A DNA stretch of 64,000 nucleotides from Choristoneura fumiferana (GCF_025370935.1 NC_133492.1:18483947-18547946); one strand, 5' to 3'. Positions 22,593 to 45,000 are shown, counted from the first letter of the stretch. Made by a program: numbers and translations. Notes: a model not told the origin generated them from the sequence alone.

Positions 22593-25500
22593 TCACCACA
22601 TTGCATAATCCGAGTCTTCCATGTCAAAGATTGTGAAGAAGCCGAGGATTGTCAGGTATACTATGACATTGCCCGCTATGGTTAAGTAACATGCGCCTGC
22701 AGCAATCTGTAATTGGAAGACATCACTTTAAACTTTTGGTGTATTCATTCAGATATAATTTATGTATGACCCGTTTACTCTGCACAGTAAAGTATTACAA
22801 AATATTTAATAATGGATAATAAATAATAATAATAAATATTTTAACAATATTTTTTAAATTGTCATTGAATTGGAAGATGTTTAACTTATGTAGTTGCGAC
22901 GATGGCACCACAACGCCAATGTTGGCGTGTGCAAGCGATTAAGATTTTCGGTTGGTTGGTCTAATTGCCTATTGAAGCAGTGCAGTTCGTAGGACAGGAG
23001 GTGCGGTTTCAAATACCATCTGGCGATCAGATATTTTTTAGATTTCATTGAGCAAGCGTATTTATATTACAATTTTTAAATATTGAATACTTACCGTACC
23101 CACATGTGCTAGCACAATGGGTAGACCGAAAGAACTGACAATCAAGCCCATGGTCAAAAAGACAGCAGTCTCCATGCAAGGGGAGTTGCCACCACCGGAG
23201 CTGTCGCTGTGTCTCCGAGCAATCATGGTAGGTATGGGACACAACACGTAAAACAGGACTACAAAGAATGGCCACCATAATCTGAAAAATACAAAAGGTT
23301 GAATGAAAGAACAAATAATTAAACTAGTTATTAACTGAATAGAAGAAAACTGTTTTTTCTTTATCAGCTAATTTAAGTAACAGCACAGGGAGGGACAGAT
23401 CTTATTTGCATCAATTTTAAAAGTAAGAAAATAATGCAAAATAATCTAAAGGATAAGATTTAATTATGATAATCCAATATATTTTCTATGAGATGTGGAC
23501 CGCAATTTCCTTTCAATGAGATGGTGATCATGATTAGGGTTGCCAGGCGTCCGGATAAAGCCGGACATAGTTAGGCTTTTTAACCGACTTCAAAAAAGGT
23601 GGAGGTTCTATGTTCCAGTGTTTGTATTTTTCAGTGCGTGTCCGGCCAAATTAAACGGTGTCCGGCTTTTGTTAGGCTTTTACATTTTGACCAGTCACAT
23701 GGTCGTTCGAGCGAGCGGCGGCGCGTCGTCGTTTCTGCCCCGCACCGTACGCCTGTCGGTCTGCCTGCCTGTTGCCTCTTCACGCTCAAACCGCTGAACC
23801 GATTTAGATGAAATTTGGTATAAATATAGTTTATGACTCTGGGAAGGACATAGGACGCGAGCGAAGCCTTAATAATTTAGGGCGTCCGGCATTTTTGCCT
23901 AAAAGTACTTACGGCTAAACTCTGGCAACCCTAAAAGATCAATAAAGTTAATGGATAGACTAAACAAACTGCGATTGGGTAGGTATTAAAGTTTTGTAGC
24001 TTTGCCTACCCTCATTCTTGAGTGTTGTCTGCATACAAATTCGCTACTGTTTGATTTGTTCTTCGACAGCCAACACTCAAGCCGAATTGACAATATGGTA
24101 ATTAATTACTAATTAATTTCATTTCATGCAACCAGTATTACATTGCTGGGCCATGAAGGTTATGAGTTATAGTGAATGTGCTTCTATACACTCAAAGCGG
24201 ATATTGGACGTCGTTTCTGTAAAGAAATATTCCAGATACCTATGAGACAATCTAAACTATTTTGAACATGAAACTACCGTGAGACTCACTCATATTAACT
24301 GATATTGTAACGGATAACTCACGTCGTAGAGCGGTGGGCGCGTAGTGCGAGTGTTGCGGCAGCCGCCGAGTCGCGTGCTCCTGAGAAGAAGGGCTACGAA
24401 ATAGCCCGAAACATGTCGAGCTAAACTCGGTTTAAGACGTGAGTTATGCGTTACAATATCATTTAATGTAAACTATGATAGACATTTTAGTGTTTCTTAA
24501 TTTCAGCTGTTTCGCCAATCTCGGTAGGCAATGGCGTTCTGATGTACAAAAAAAAAATGGTGTCTCGCGTGTTCGTGTGTAGCACTTGAAGGCATTAGGT
24601 ATTCACAGTTGATGACACAGACAAGAAAAGACAGAGGAGTGGCTTATTGTGTTGATTTCACAGATCGCCACATTGCCCCGTGCGTTTGGATCTCTTGATT
24701 GACGGACGCACTTATCTCTTGATAAGTGCGACCGTTGGTGGCGAGAGTGCATTCAGGCGACGCGCAAGAATTCTCATGACTTATATGCGTCAAAATATCT
24801 TGAACTTTTTAAAGAAAACAAAGCTATCAGTTGAAAACGGAGGTGCACCGAGTACCCGGCTAGGATCCGGTTCCCGACGGTTTCGACATAACGGGTAAGC
24901 AATTTAAAAAAAACCAACTGTTTTCATAGGAAAATGTTTATTAAACTTTGTATTTAGATCAACTTATAATTTTAACAAATTTTAGTCTTTATTTCTCATT
25001 TATTAATCATTTTTATACTAACTAGTCATTGAGATCCATTTCTTTAAGTATTCATTTGTTAAATTTTTAATGTCAAGTGCAATAATCAAACTTCAAATTC
25101 AGCAGATTGTGATGTAAAAACACAAGTCACACTCTGCCTCACCCTGCACCGCTTAGCCCTTCCGAGTGGTGTATTTTAAATTTCGTTATTTCACTATTTA
25201 GGAATAACAACATCATTACCATCATTAAAGATAATCTCAGTCTACATTACATACTCAACATGGCTTATATAATTATTAATTAACAAAAATTCTGAACTTA
25301 GGGTAAGCAAGCCAAAAGTCCAGGGCCTTGCGCTTGCAAGGGTCTCTCAAAAAAACCTAAGAAGGCTCACTAGTCTCTGCACTTCTTGTCAATATCAGAT
25401 ATACACCCATGTTGGATACCATACTTTGCCTCAAGATCTACCTATGGCACTTGCCACAGCAAAGGCAGTCATGCCACTGTCCAGCATGTGCGAGAACAAA

Positions 25501-26873
25501 GCACAATATTTTTTGGATACTTGGCTTGGCACAGTTTTTTTATCTTAGTTCTAACTGTTCAACACCCAGCAGAGACCTGGCATGAACTGACAGTCTGGAA
25601 AGGATTGCAATAGGAACTGGGAAGAACCTGCACATTAGCATTCCAGGTGATGCACACCTGATCTACTGGTTATCATTACATTACGTTACTTTAAGCAAAA
25701 TAAGTAGGATACTACAATATTTATTTGTGATATTATTTGAGACAAAAGAGGCTAGAGTGCAGGTTTTTTTACCATTTGAAAGGTTAAAGGAGGTTATATA
25801 ATAAAATTCTGGTTTCTTATGTGGTTAGAAATGAGACACTTACTTATATTGTGGTAAGGCACACGCTAAGATAACTAATGTCATTCCAATTGAGCCAGCA
25901 AAAGCCAATGATATCAACCTGTAATAACATAAGAATGATTATTTATTATATAGGGAAATCAACTAACTCTTGAGCACACGGACACCCAAGGAAAAGCAAT
26001 TCAGTTGGGCTAGTATAGATGTTAATTTCATGCTTGACTGACAATTATATCCTTTTCTGCCCGATTTAGTTGGTTGGACCCACTCAACAAAAATCAATAA
26101 ATCATTTTTACCACTTTGGCTATGGAAGAATTTTTGCAGTAATAATTACTGTTAACTGTTAACAAGCTCCACTTTAATTAGTAATGTAACATAGGACCAT
26201 ACAGCAGGCCCTTTTATGTAATCAATTAAGTTATGTCAAACATTAATGGCAAATTGTAAACTAAGGAAATTTTGTAAATTATCTGGTAAGCTGTAATCAT
26301 TTAAATTTCCTCTGCAAGGTCATTTACTTTGTTTACCTATTATTTTTATCATGATATTAATACCCACAGGTAAATTAGCTTCCACATAACAATTTATTAA
26401 GTCAACAAAACGCATTAATAATAAATTTTATAACAAAACTAGCCTTCATTGTCAGTGGTAACAAAACAAATAGAAAAAGAAAGATACAAGTTGTTTTTTT
26501 ATCCAGATGGCATCGTTTTACGTTAGTAGTAATAGTAATGCACGTACGAAGGCAGTGTAGGTACGAAATCTGATAGCAAAATATATACAATGGATTGCTC
26601 CACATAGCAAATACTGCATTACTCCCGTTTTATCATAAATACTTTGGTGTTGAAAATAAATATTAGCTCGACTTACCCTGTGATCCGTGATGAACATGCA
26701 AAAAGAGAAATAAATAAATCATAAAATAATGGTTAAGCTAAGTCCATATATTTGTAAATAAGAACTGTGAGTCACTCGAATGAGAATCAGAGTGACTTTT
26801 ATTATACTATAAAACTGCAATTTCAGGAGATTATATCGAAGTAAATCATAAATTTACCTTTAAGTCCTGCCAT
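22593..26873 (-). CDS. LEPROT: LEPROT/Vps55-family endosomal membrane protein
   Basis: Small four-span endosome/Golgi protein; family members act in late-endosome trafficking and receptor cell-surface levels. Minus-strand exons: 26873-26858 (MAGLK plus one base), a predicted 1-nt exon at 26677, 25918-25844 (LISLAFAGSIGMTLVILAC), 23281-23095 (LWWPFFVVLFYVLCPIPTM, then MGLIVSSFGLPIVLAHVG) and 22706-22593 (GACYLTIAGNVIVYLTILGF, ending DYAMW and TGA). All junctions are GT-AG. Total 393 nt, 130 residues, against 131 for the human protein. Without the single base at 26677 the first and third exons join out of frame. Alternatives are a base missing from the assembly at the third exon's start, or another unseen short exon. 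The family call is firm; the 5' junction is not. The 3' UTR probably ends near 22080 (AATAAA on - at 22097-22092). Intron 23282-25843 holds two MITEs. Confidence 0.92.
23534..23934. mobile_element. 400-bp MITE, TTAGGGTTGCCAG terminal repeats
   Basis: TTAGGGTTGCCAG (23534-23546) is inverted exactly at 23922-23934, with GGCGTCCGG near the left end and CGTCCGGC near the right. The middle holds GAACCGATTTAGATGAAATT and AACCGACTTCAAAAAAGG pieces seen in other local repeats, so it is probably composite. It is inside a LEPROT intron. Confidence 0.65.
24301..24460. mobile_element. 160-bp MITE with 25-bp terminal repeats
   Basis: GATATTGTAACGGATAACTC (continuing ACGTC) is inverted at 24436-24460 with one mismatch in 25. 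The interior includes AAGGGCTACGAAATAGCCCG, itself a small palindrome. It lies inside a LEPROT intron. Confidence 0.75.
26677..26677 (-). other. LEPROT: Predicted one-nucleotide microexon of LEPROT
   Basis: On the minus strand a pyrimidine-rich tract (TTTATTTCTCTTTTTGC) leads with no intervening AG to CACAG, then a single G, then the strong donor GTAAGT. Including this G turns the codon after MAGLK into GGG (Gly) and puts the next exon in frame. Speculative; the competitor is a missing base in the assembly. Confidence 0.4.
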
Positions 26874-28788
26874 TGTTTTAAACAATAGTTGTTTTGAGTC
26901 ACTGTAAAGTGTTTTACTGTCTATTTTAATAAACTTTCGCTACAAGTAAACTGCACGAAGGAAAAACTATAATAATTGTGAGTATTGTGACATAGACAAG
27001 CATGAGACGTGAAGACAAGATAATGCAAGATGAAATAGTGATGTTTATCAAATCCATAGAGAGACTGAGTTGAGACTTTATAGTCTTTAGAGGCCAAATA
27101 AAAACAAAAGATAGTTTGGTAATTGATTTTTTGGGGTGTCTTAATGAATATTAATATTTGAACCCAATAAACCCATTTCATTATTTTGTAAAAACATGCT
27201 TTCTTCCAACGAACGGATTTAATTTATCTAGCAACTTGAGCGTTTTTTCCCGTGCGCTAAAGACGATGTGTTTTTTAATTTTTTTTCTTGTCTTATCTGT
27301 GGTAGAGTACTAATTATCAGTGTTGCCAAGGTAAAGTGCTGAGGAAGTTAGCCACATTCGCTACTTTTCGGGTTAAAAAACTTTACCGTATTTTACGCCG
27401 TCTCTATCTTACAATTCTTACAGCACTGAGAAAGCGGATGTCTGAAAATTTGTACTACATTTGATAAGCTAAAGGTGACTGACTTATAAAAATCAAACAA
27501 TTTGAGTTTGAATTACTTGTGTACAAGTTACAGAGTTGCAAATTGAATATTAACAATTAAATGACTCATTAAGAATAATCAAAAATTAACTAGTGCTCAC
27601 GCAACTTTATAAATAAATAAATAAATAACAGAGCTCCGACAAAAATGACTGGATGCAGTGTTTTTGGGTTTAAAAAAAGGTCTGACACAATATTAGTATG
27701 AATTGTCTTAATTATTGATTGTTTGCAAGAACATAAGATTGCGTAGAAGAAAAGGTTAGCTAATAATACCTTTTGAAAAAACTAGATTCCGTAGTTATTT
27801 TTAACGTTTTAGTGTTTTTTTTTAGTCATTTTTCTAACTAACGCTTTTTAGTCATTCATTCATATTCTATGCTTAGGTACTTATATTTAGCATGGCTGGA
27901 TATTTTGACCCTTGCACGTAGTGTCGTATATACCTTTCGACTCTTGTACGTTTTTTACCTTGATACATTTAGCTAAACACGTGTTCACATTAGTTATTAT
28001 ACTTTATAATAATAATAATTATAAACTTTATTGCCATGCCAGTTACATTAAAATAAAAAAACAAAAACAAAAACTATGACGCTTGTTTGATTGGACCCGA
28101 ATACATTTTAACTCCTGTCCATTTTAACCGCTGCACATTTTGACGTTTGTGCTTTTTGCCACGTAGACAGCCGGTCCGTAATTGTGACACAAATAACTAT
28201 TTCACACCTCTCATTAAGTAAAGTAACTTTTACTCCCTGATGGGGGTGATCAAAGTGCAACTTTTCTGTTCAAAGCTTTACTAATTGTTTTTTATGCAAA
28301 TTCAATTGATGATTGTAAAACCAAGCCATTTTGCTCCCTTGTGACGCAAATAAGTCAAATAACTATTTTCGCTTCTTCAACTGATTTTAAATATTTGTAA
28401 TGGGCGGTGGATGAAATTTTTAAAATTGGCTGTTTTTTTTATCTGTAGGAATAAGTTTACTCTTTAAGTATCGATGAAGCTATACTTTCAAGTGAATTGA
28501 ATTTCGTTTACTCGAAAATGTAAAAGAATATCAGATTTTTCTGTAGGACCGATTAATTATAAAAAATAAAATAGTTTTTATTTCCGCCAAAATGAACTAC
28601 TACGCCTGAATACGGTTTTTGACTTGGTCCTCGTCCTCGTGAACGAACGAAAAAAAACCTAACTAAGATAATTAAAATGCAACCAACATAATAAAATGGC
28701 CTATTCCACTTAAATAGCTAAATTTTTGTTCAGGGACTTGGCAACACTTTCGTTCGGCATGTTTGACAGATTGTTTGTTCTGTTGCTG
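26874..28788. other. Divergent intergenic region between LEPROT and Rpb5
   Basis: Should hold both promoters. AT-rich, with no coding sequence that I recognise. Contains (AAT)n near 28008 and a short repeat piece (TTTATTGCCATGCCAGTTAC). Confidence 0.5.
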
Positions 28789-28917
28789 CAGGGCTACTAC
28801 GAAACTCTAAACACGAAGTTCGTGTCGTGCGGTCTCTCTGACACCTATACTATTTAATACGAGAGCGAGAGGGACGGTATGATACTAACTTCGAGTTGCG
28901 AGTTTCGTAGTAGCCTT
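28789..28917. mobile_element. Short MITE, CTACTACGAAA family, copy B
   Basis: CAGGGCTACTACGAAACTC at the left and GAGTTTCGTAGTAGCCTTG at the right, with the shared core AAGTTCGTGTCGTGCGGTC and GAGAGGGACGGTA. It ends about 250 bp upstream of the Rpb5 start codon. Confidence 0.75.
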
Positions 28918-29170
28918 GCTGGTTCTGTCATGTCAGTCAACTGTCTGCCTGGGTGTCGGTCGTCACCTCAGCTGTGTATGTGTGTGTGTCTGTGTGTGTG
29001 TTGGTTGGTTGGTCGGTCGGGTGCGTGCTGGCTCGCTCTGGCTGTGTTGTGTGATTGTGACTGTAGCTGTTTGACGACATTATTCTCATTTAGGGACTGT
29101 TTATTTATTACTGCTTGTTCAGTTTAAATAGGAATTTAAAAACATTGTATATTCCACGAAGACTTAAAAA

Positions 29171-38201
<9,031 letters not shown>

Positions 38202-38375
38202 CTAAGTTTTAATTAAATATTTTTTTACAACATCTGTTTTATTTGATACCTTCAACGAGTCCCTATTATAATAATAATGGTATTTAATGGAATGGTATTT
38301 ATTGTATGGGCCAAGTTGCCCGAAATAAATGAATTTATTATTATAATTATTGTTTTTGATTTTATAAGGTAGGTG

Positions 38376-38559
38376 TATGTACCATCAGCCAAATCAGTAG
38401 TCTATCAATTTTTAAACAAGTCCATATCACATGAATATGTTGCTAAAGTCGAACTTTCAAGTTGACAGACACGTACGTCTATTGGCGTTATTGTTTTGTG
38501 ACATGCAAACGATTATCAACTTTAGGGTGGTAGATCACATATTTGGCTGGTGGTACACG
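38376..38559. mobile_element. 184-bp MITE, GTACCAyCAGCCAAAT terminal repeats
   Basis: TGTACCATCAGCCAAATCAG at the left is inverted at the right as ATTTGGCTGGTGGTACA, and the similarity extends inward (TCTATCA against TCTACCA). It overlaps a 103-codon open frame at 38431-38742 that I treat as chance. Confidence 0.7.
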
Positions 38560-39340
38560 AAAAATCGGGTCGGTATTTCCATGTCGGTATTATCCGAGCC
38601 GGTAAACAGTGTCACCCTGTTAGGTTTTCTTACCTATAACAAATTCAATTACTTATCTCCTTTTTACGACCTCTCAAATCTATATACTTCTATAAGCGAT
38701 ATTGCAAATCTTAAAGAGACATTAAACACGACTGCATACTAATTTTATTATACAGCCACGTCGTAAATGTAAGTAATCCACACTGCAGGTTAAATTATGT
38801 TAGCTTTTAAACTTCAGGACCGTTTCATTGTGACTTGCTAAGGCTTAGACTAAGGTATCCGGCAGGATACTTAACATGATAATTTTATCGTGGACATTGT
38901 ATTCGCCCTTTCACATTCCACCAGTGACACTTTTGTCCGCGATGTCCGCCATAATAGATGGTGTGTGCTAAGTCCACGGCAGAAAGCATGCGCATAAGCA
39001 GGAAACATACAGACGAACTAGGTTTTCGGTCTCGATAAGTAGTTCAGCTATTCAGCAATAGATGGCGGTACTAAACATGCAATTCTTGAAAATTTATTTA
39101 TTTATTTCGGGGAGCTAGAAAACGCATGAGGGTTTTCGATCTAGCTTGGTCTTATCTTATTATCAGGCAGTGAATTTTGTAAAATTCTTTCGAGATATGA
39201 ACTTCTTATCTGCAACGGGTGCGTGTGGGCGCAAATTATGATCTGACATCTAAATCACTGCAAAATGCGCTGTAGAGTGATGGAGCTAAAATACTATTTT
39301 GTGAAATAATGATAACACATTTACCTACTTTATATAAGTA

Positions 39341-39500
39341 CTAGCTGTTGTCCGCGACTCCGTCCGCGTAGTAATAGTTTATCGCTATCCCGCGGGAACT
39401 ATGCAATTTCCGGGATAAAAACTACCCTTATCCGGGACTCGAACTATCTGTATACCGAATTTCATCTTCACAAACTTTCACATTTATAATATTAGTAGGA
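39341..39500 (-). repeat. TAATATTATAAATGnGAAAG family repeat, copy 2
   Basis: Reverse orientation of the 18726 copy: starts CTAGCTGTTGTCCGCGACTC and ends CACATTTATAATATTAGTAG. Confidence 0.75.
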
Positions 39501-39617
39501 TAGGAAGCAATAGGAAGTAGGCTGTAGTGCCATGTAATGCTTATTCAGTTGACATAAAGAATGCTTGGAGCAAGAAGATTGGGTTTTAGTGGCTCATCCC
39601 ATCCATCCATATCCATA

Positions 39618-39840
39618 CTAATATTATAAATGCGAAAGTGTGTGTGTGTTTGTGTATATGTTTGTCCGTCTTTCACGTCGAAACGGAGCTACGGATTGAC
39701 GTGATTATCGGCATAGAGATAGTTCATGGGCCAGAGAGTAACATAGGCTACTTTTTATCCCGGAAAAATGCACAATTCCCGAGGGAACAGCGCGCGATAA
39801 CCGAATTCCACGCGGGCGAAACCGCGGGCAAAAGCTAGTT
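39618..39840 (+). repeat. TAATATTATAAATGCGAAAG family repeat, copy 3
   Basis: CTAATATTATAAATGCGAAA with a GT run, GTCTTTCACGTCGAAACGGA, TTTTTATCCCGGAAAAATGC, ending GGGCAAAAGCTAGTT. Closest to 51759-51990. A 66-codon frame inside it is incidental. Confidence 0.8.
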
Positions 39841-41299
39841 ATCCTATATAAAGCACCCAAACACAGCGGGGCACAAGTTTCCTATCAGAATGAGAGAGCT
39901 TGAGCTGTACTTCCCATGCCGGCCCAGTGCGCATTAGAAACTTCACACGATGATTTTTCTATAGGAAAGCTCGTGATAAATTTTAAATGAAATGATTTTA
40001 GTGGTTATCAATTAGTAGGTAAGTATGAGTTCTTATATGTACCTAATACCTAGGCTGGATTAGGTATGGTTCCATCCTTGCCATTTAAGTTTATTGTTCC
40101 GTATAAAGTTCAAGATCTGGATGACCTCCGCAACCCACCAATGCGATGGCCCGTTATTATGACCATACTACAATGGGACTTTAAAATCTCCGTGAACGGC
40201 AAAATGCCTTCTGTCTTAGTAACAATATGTAACTTGGGCACGCGATCTGTAGTACGTAACCATGGGTATCTACCGTATAAAATAATAGGTGCCAGCATGC
40301 TGTAATGCCTGACTCAGTGCCATGGGAAGTGTTGACGAAAGGGGCAGAGACGTAGTGTGGCTACGTTTATCAGTTCAAGAGTTGCGCAAGTACCTACGTG
40401 GCTACAACGCATTTTGTGGTAGCGCTAGCGACAGAGCAGTGTGATAACCGCCTTAAGCAGAGATATACCGACGTGTTTCGAACTAATCCGTAGTTCCTTG
40501 TCAAGGAGAGTTCCAACGGAAAGTCAACCGTGAACTGCGCGCCAGCGCTCCTGCAGCTCGGCTACTCAGCGCCGTGCTACAGCCACGTAATTGCGCAACT
40601 CTTATCCCTGTCTCTCTTGTCGGACACGGAGAGACAGAGCACTGATAAAGGTAGACTTCCGACTAGAGCGGCTCTATCGCAACGGCCGCAGCGTCAGAGT
40701 CGCTGCGTCAGTGTCGCAGCGGCTCTGACGCAGATTGGCTTCCGAGCAGTGCGACTCCGGTGTCAGTTTGTTGTTATTCCATGATTTCCATTCAAAATAA
40801 CCTCAAAACCACGTGCGATCTCAGCGATTGCGCGGCAGTGCTTGCGCCAACATGGCGACAGTGACGCTGCGTTCGAACGTTAGTTCATACGTTTCCGTAC
40901 TGCATAATACCTTGATAATACTACCTCTATCGCCGCGTTACTGTCGCAGCGATACAGACACACATACACACATAGCGGTCAAACTTATAACACCCCTCTT
41001 TTTGCGTCGGGGGTTAAAAAGAAGGATAATAAGAAGCCTACAAGTAGTAAATGAGAAATGACTTACCTACACGAAATTCCGTTCTGACATCCCATAAAAA
41101 TTACTTACGAGGGTGTTAGTGTCACAGATGTCTGAAGAATTAAGTACATGTTGATATACCTACCTACTTACTGAGTTTTACGTTTTTTTTCAAAATTTTT
41201 CATCACTCATCATTTCAAACATTTTTTTAGGTGTTAGATGGCCGGACGTTCGCTTTTAATGAAAATTTTTTTCAAACATGACATGAAAATAATATTGAC

Positions 41300-41893
41300 T
41301 GGAGCTGCCATTGCATTTAAAGGAGTTGAGTGGACTGTAGGTTTATAAGGAAAATTTACCTTTTGCGAGATGTGCCTAATAATTTGATTAGGTTAGGAGG
41401 GCAGAATGATGGGCTGGGTCCGGAGTCCTGGGTCGCTCAGGCTGGACCATTCCACTTCTTCAATACACAATTCACTGTACATGCACAATTCGTGTTGCGA
41501 GAGCTCTCGATTACCAGAATAATGTCAATTTTCACTAATTTTGGCGAAGCGACGCCGGCGGCGATGGCACGCGCAGCGAAGGATATTTGCGACTGTCTGT
41601 TGTCAAAGCGCCATCTTCCTTCGTCTTCCCGATCCAAAGGATTTCGGCCACTTCCGATTGAGGGCGTAGATAGTCATCTCTTTCGCGCGTATACGCTGAG
41701 GTTGTGAGGGAATGGGATAGGAGAAGGAAACAGCTCGTGCATTCTATTTTTTAGAAATAAGGGAAACAGTTTTGACTAAATGCTTTTTCGCGCGGGCGGC
41801 GCGCGGGAATTTTAATCTTAGCAGCGCTCGTTAGATGGCGTTGCTCAACATACGTACATTTAAAAATATTAAAAAATGAAACTGGCGTCAACA
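41300..41893 (-). repeat. 3' LTR of the BEL/Pao element
   Basis: 594 bp. A 125-codon plus-strand frame inside (41330-41707) occurs identically in the other LTR and is a shadow of repeat sequence rather than a gene. Confidence 0.96.
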
Positions 41894-42076
41894 TTCCCCC
41901 CGCCTTAAAGGGTCACCTTTAAGAAAATAAACGATTCTTTAAGAGAAAGAAAAAAAAAGAAACGATTCTAATTTGAAACGAAAGAAAAAAGAAATACTTA
42001 AGTCTAATACCATTAAATTTAGAGAAGGAATAATCATTCCGAGATGTATTAGAATAAGAATAAAAATATTAAATGT

Positions 42077-45000
42077 TTATTGAGTTGGTATAGGACATAA
42101 ACGGACAACCGGACGAACTAAAGACCCTTTAGCCGTTCTGACTGAGACTACGCGTATATTGCCATCTTTTGATGGATGCAATATTTCTACGATGCCGAGA
42201 GGCCACGATAGTGGTGGAGAATTCTCATCATTAATAACAACAATCGTGCCTTCCTTAACAGTACTATTAGCTTTATTCCATTTTTGTCTCGTCTGTAATC
42301 TATGGAGGTATTCGCTTCGCCACCTTTTCCAAAAGGACTGTACCATCCTATCCAACAATGAATGTCTTTCAAGCAGGTGTTCTGGTGTAGAATCCACTAC
42401 CGGGGCGGGAAGCGAATAAAGAGGCGCGGTATGAAGAAAATGTGCAGGAGTTAAAGCCGTAGGCTCTGACGGATCGGCGCTAAGCACCGTAAGAGGTCTC
42501 GAATTTAACAGACACTCGATCTGAGCAAGAATAGTCACTAATTCTTCATAGGACAGAATTTGTTGGCCTATCGCTTTAAATAAGTGAGTTTTTACATTTT
42601 TAACCATAGATTCCCAGCAGCCGCCAAAGTGTGGAGAAGCTGGTGGGATAAATTTCCATGAAATACGACTTTCTGTGAGTTCCTCTTCGAAGCGCGGACG
42701 ATATTCTTTATTAAGAAAATTATATAAATCGCGGAGATAACGGCTCGTGCCTTTAAAATTAGTAGCGTTGTCCGAATACATAAACTGCACAGGACCACGT
42801 CGCGACAAGAAACGTTTAAGTGCAGACACAAAACTGACAGTTGTCAAATCTGTCGCTAACTCGACGTGAATCGCTCGGGTGGTTAAACATGTAAAAATAC
42901 ATAAATAGGCCTTACGACTCTTTACACCTCTACCGCGAATAGGAGTATATTGTATGGGACCAGCATAATCGCAGCCAGTGTGTGCGAAGGCTTTAGAAGC
43001 CGGAACGACGCGTTGTTGCGGGAGATCGCTCATGATTGGAGCAAGCCCCGGTCGAGGTCTAAGTCTAAAACAAATGTTACATTTGTGAATTTTATAACGA
43101 ATAATCTGTCTGGCAGATAGAATCCAGTATTTTTCCCGTAGCAGCGACATTAAAAGTTCCGGACCAGCGTGTAAATATTTTTTATGATTGTAATCTATGA
43201 GTAACTCTACTACCTTGTCTCGTCGCGGCAACACAATTGGATGTTTTATGTCGAAACTTTCAGCAGAATAAGCTAATCGCCCACCTACTCGAATAACATC
43301 CTTATCCATAAACGGTTTAAGTTTCATGAGAGCTATAGAACAATCCTTGCCTTGTTTCAAATTAATTATGTCTTTAAAGAAGTGCTTCCGTTGCACATGA
43401 GACAACAACAATTTTTCAGCAAAATCCATATCGGACGGTGTGACAGCGAGAGAACTTCGACGCGGAATCCGATTCACGAATCGGCACATAAAAACGATTA
43501 TACGAATTAATTTAGACCACGATGAAACCCGTTCAGCTAGCGCAAGTAAGACAGAATCCCATTCTTTATCAGCGATGATCGGATGAGCGTGAATCTTTTC
43601 TTCAGGTATGACGTCAACGTCAGCCACATCTACCTTATTTATAGGCCACTGGCTGGGATCTAAACTGGCCCACGAAGGTCCATGTAGCCACAATGGATGA
43701 CCGATCAATTTATCAGGTGTTAAACCTCTCGACAAACAGTCTGCGGGATTATCAGTACCGGCAACATGATAAAAATATTCAGCGGGAATATTGTCGATTG
43801 TTTTAACAACACGATTTGCTACGAACGTCTGCCATCGGTGTGGAGAGGAATTCAACCAGCAAAGAGTCACTTTGGAATCCGTGAAAGCATAAATAGCTGA
43901 TATGTTGTAACGCGGATTGTACGTATCATGTACACGGCGAAGTAACTTCGCTAATAACTCGGCGCCACAAAGCTCAAGTCTAGCGACGGACAAAGGTTTG
44001 ACAGGTGATACCTTTGATTTAGCACACAATAATTGCGTGGTGACATTATTGGCACGAGTGATGTGAGCGTAAATGACCGCGCCATAGGCACGCTCGCTAG
44101 CGTCTGAAAAGCCTAGCAATCGAACAACACAATTATTACTAACACCTATATGACGCGGTATTTGGAAGTCGTTTAATCGCGGAAGATCGGAGCAAAATTT
44201 ATGCCACATATTTATTATATGACGGGGAGGTGCATCGTCCCATCCCAGCTTTAATAACCACAGCTCCTTGATAAGCAGCTTGGCATACAATACGACAGGA
44301 GCGACGAAACCCATCAAATCCCATAATCGAGCTACTGTTGACAAGATCGTACGCTTAGTGCACTTGGTCTCGGGCGCGGAGATTTGGAATCGAAAACAAT
44401 CATCAGATCTAGACCAGCGTAATCCAAGAACTTTCTGTTCCATAGACTTTTCGAATTCTAATTGCTCTGAAACCTTATGAGACGCTGGTATACTATCCAG
44501 CACAATTTGCGAGTTACTGGTCCATTTGACCAGATCAAACTGACCCCCCTTAAAGAGCTGAATCAGTTGACGCGCGACCTCAACGGCTTGAGACTCCGAC
44601 CCCACACTGTGTACTATATCGTCCATGTAAAGCGAACTTGAAGCGACATCGCGAGCTTCAGGGTACATGTGACCATCGTCGATAACTAGCTGCTGTACCG
44701 TGCGTAACGCGTGATACGGGCTCGATTTTAGACCGAAACATACGCGATTAAACTGGTATAAGACCAACGGTTCATTTGAACTAAACCGGTACATAATACG
44801 CTGAAAGCGACGGTCGCTTTCACGTACTCCAATTTGAAGAAACATCTGTCGGCAGTCCGCTGAAAGCGCGACGGCGAACAAGCGAAAATTTAGAATTATT
44901 GTAAATAAATCACCCTGTAGGTTCGAGCCGCTATGCAAGACGTCGTTAAGTGACACGTCCGAACGAGTTTTGCAGCTAGCGTCCAAAACCATACGTACTT

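Larger units (their letters stand above)
38560..41299. other. Gene-free stretch with short repeats
   Basis: Downstream of Rpb5. Apart from the two repeats annotated at 39341 and 39618, it includes a GC-rich block (40440-41000) with a 17-bp hairpin at 40691-40731 (one mismatch) and a repeat end CACCCCTCTTTTTGCGTCGG at 40990. The 79-codon frame at 40066 matches no family I know. Confidence 0.55.

Noticed and set aside
38431..38742. 103-codon frame downstream of Rpb5
   Set aside because: Starts inside a MITE and has no recognisable domain; treated as chance.
40066..40305. 79-codon (+) and 62-codon (-) frames
   Set aside because: No family match on either strand; kept as unexplained rather than called a gene.
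41330..41707. 125-codon plus-strand frame, repeated at 48435-48812
   Set aside because: It lies wholly inside the BEL/Pao LTR on the antisense strand and is identical in both copies only because the LTRs are; no known domain.
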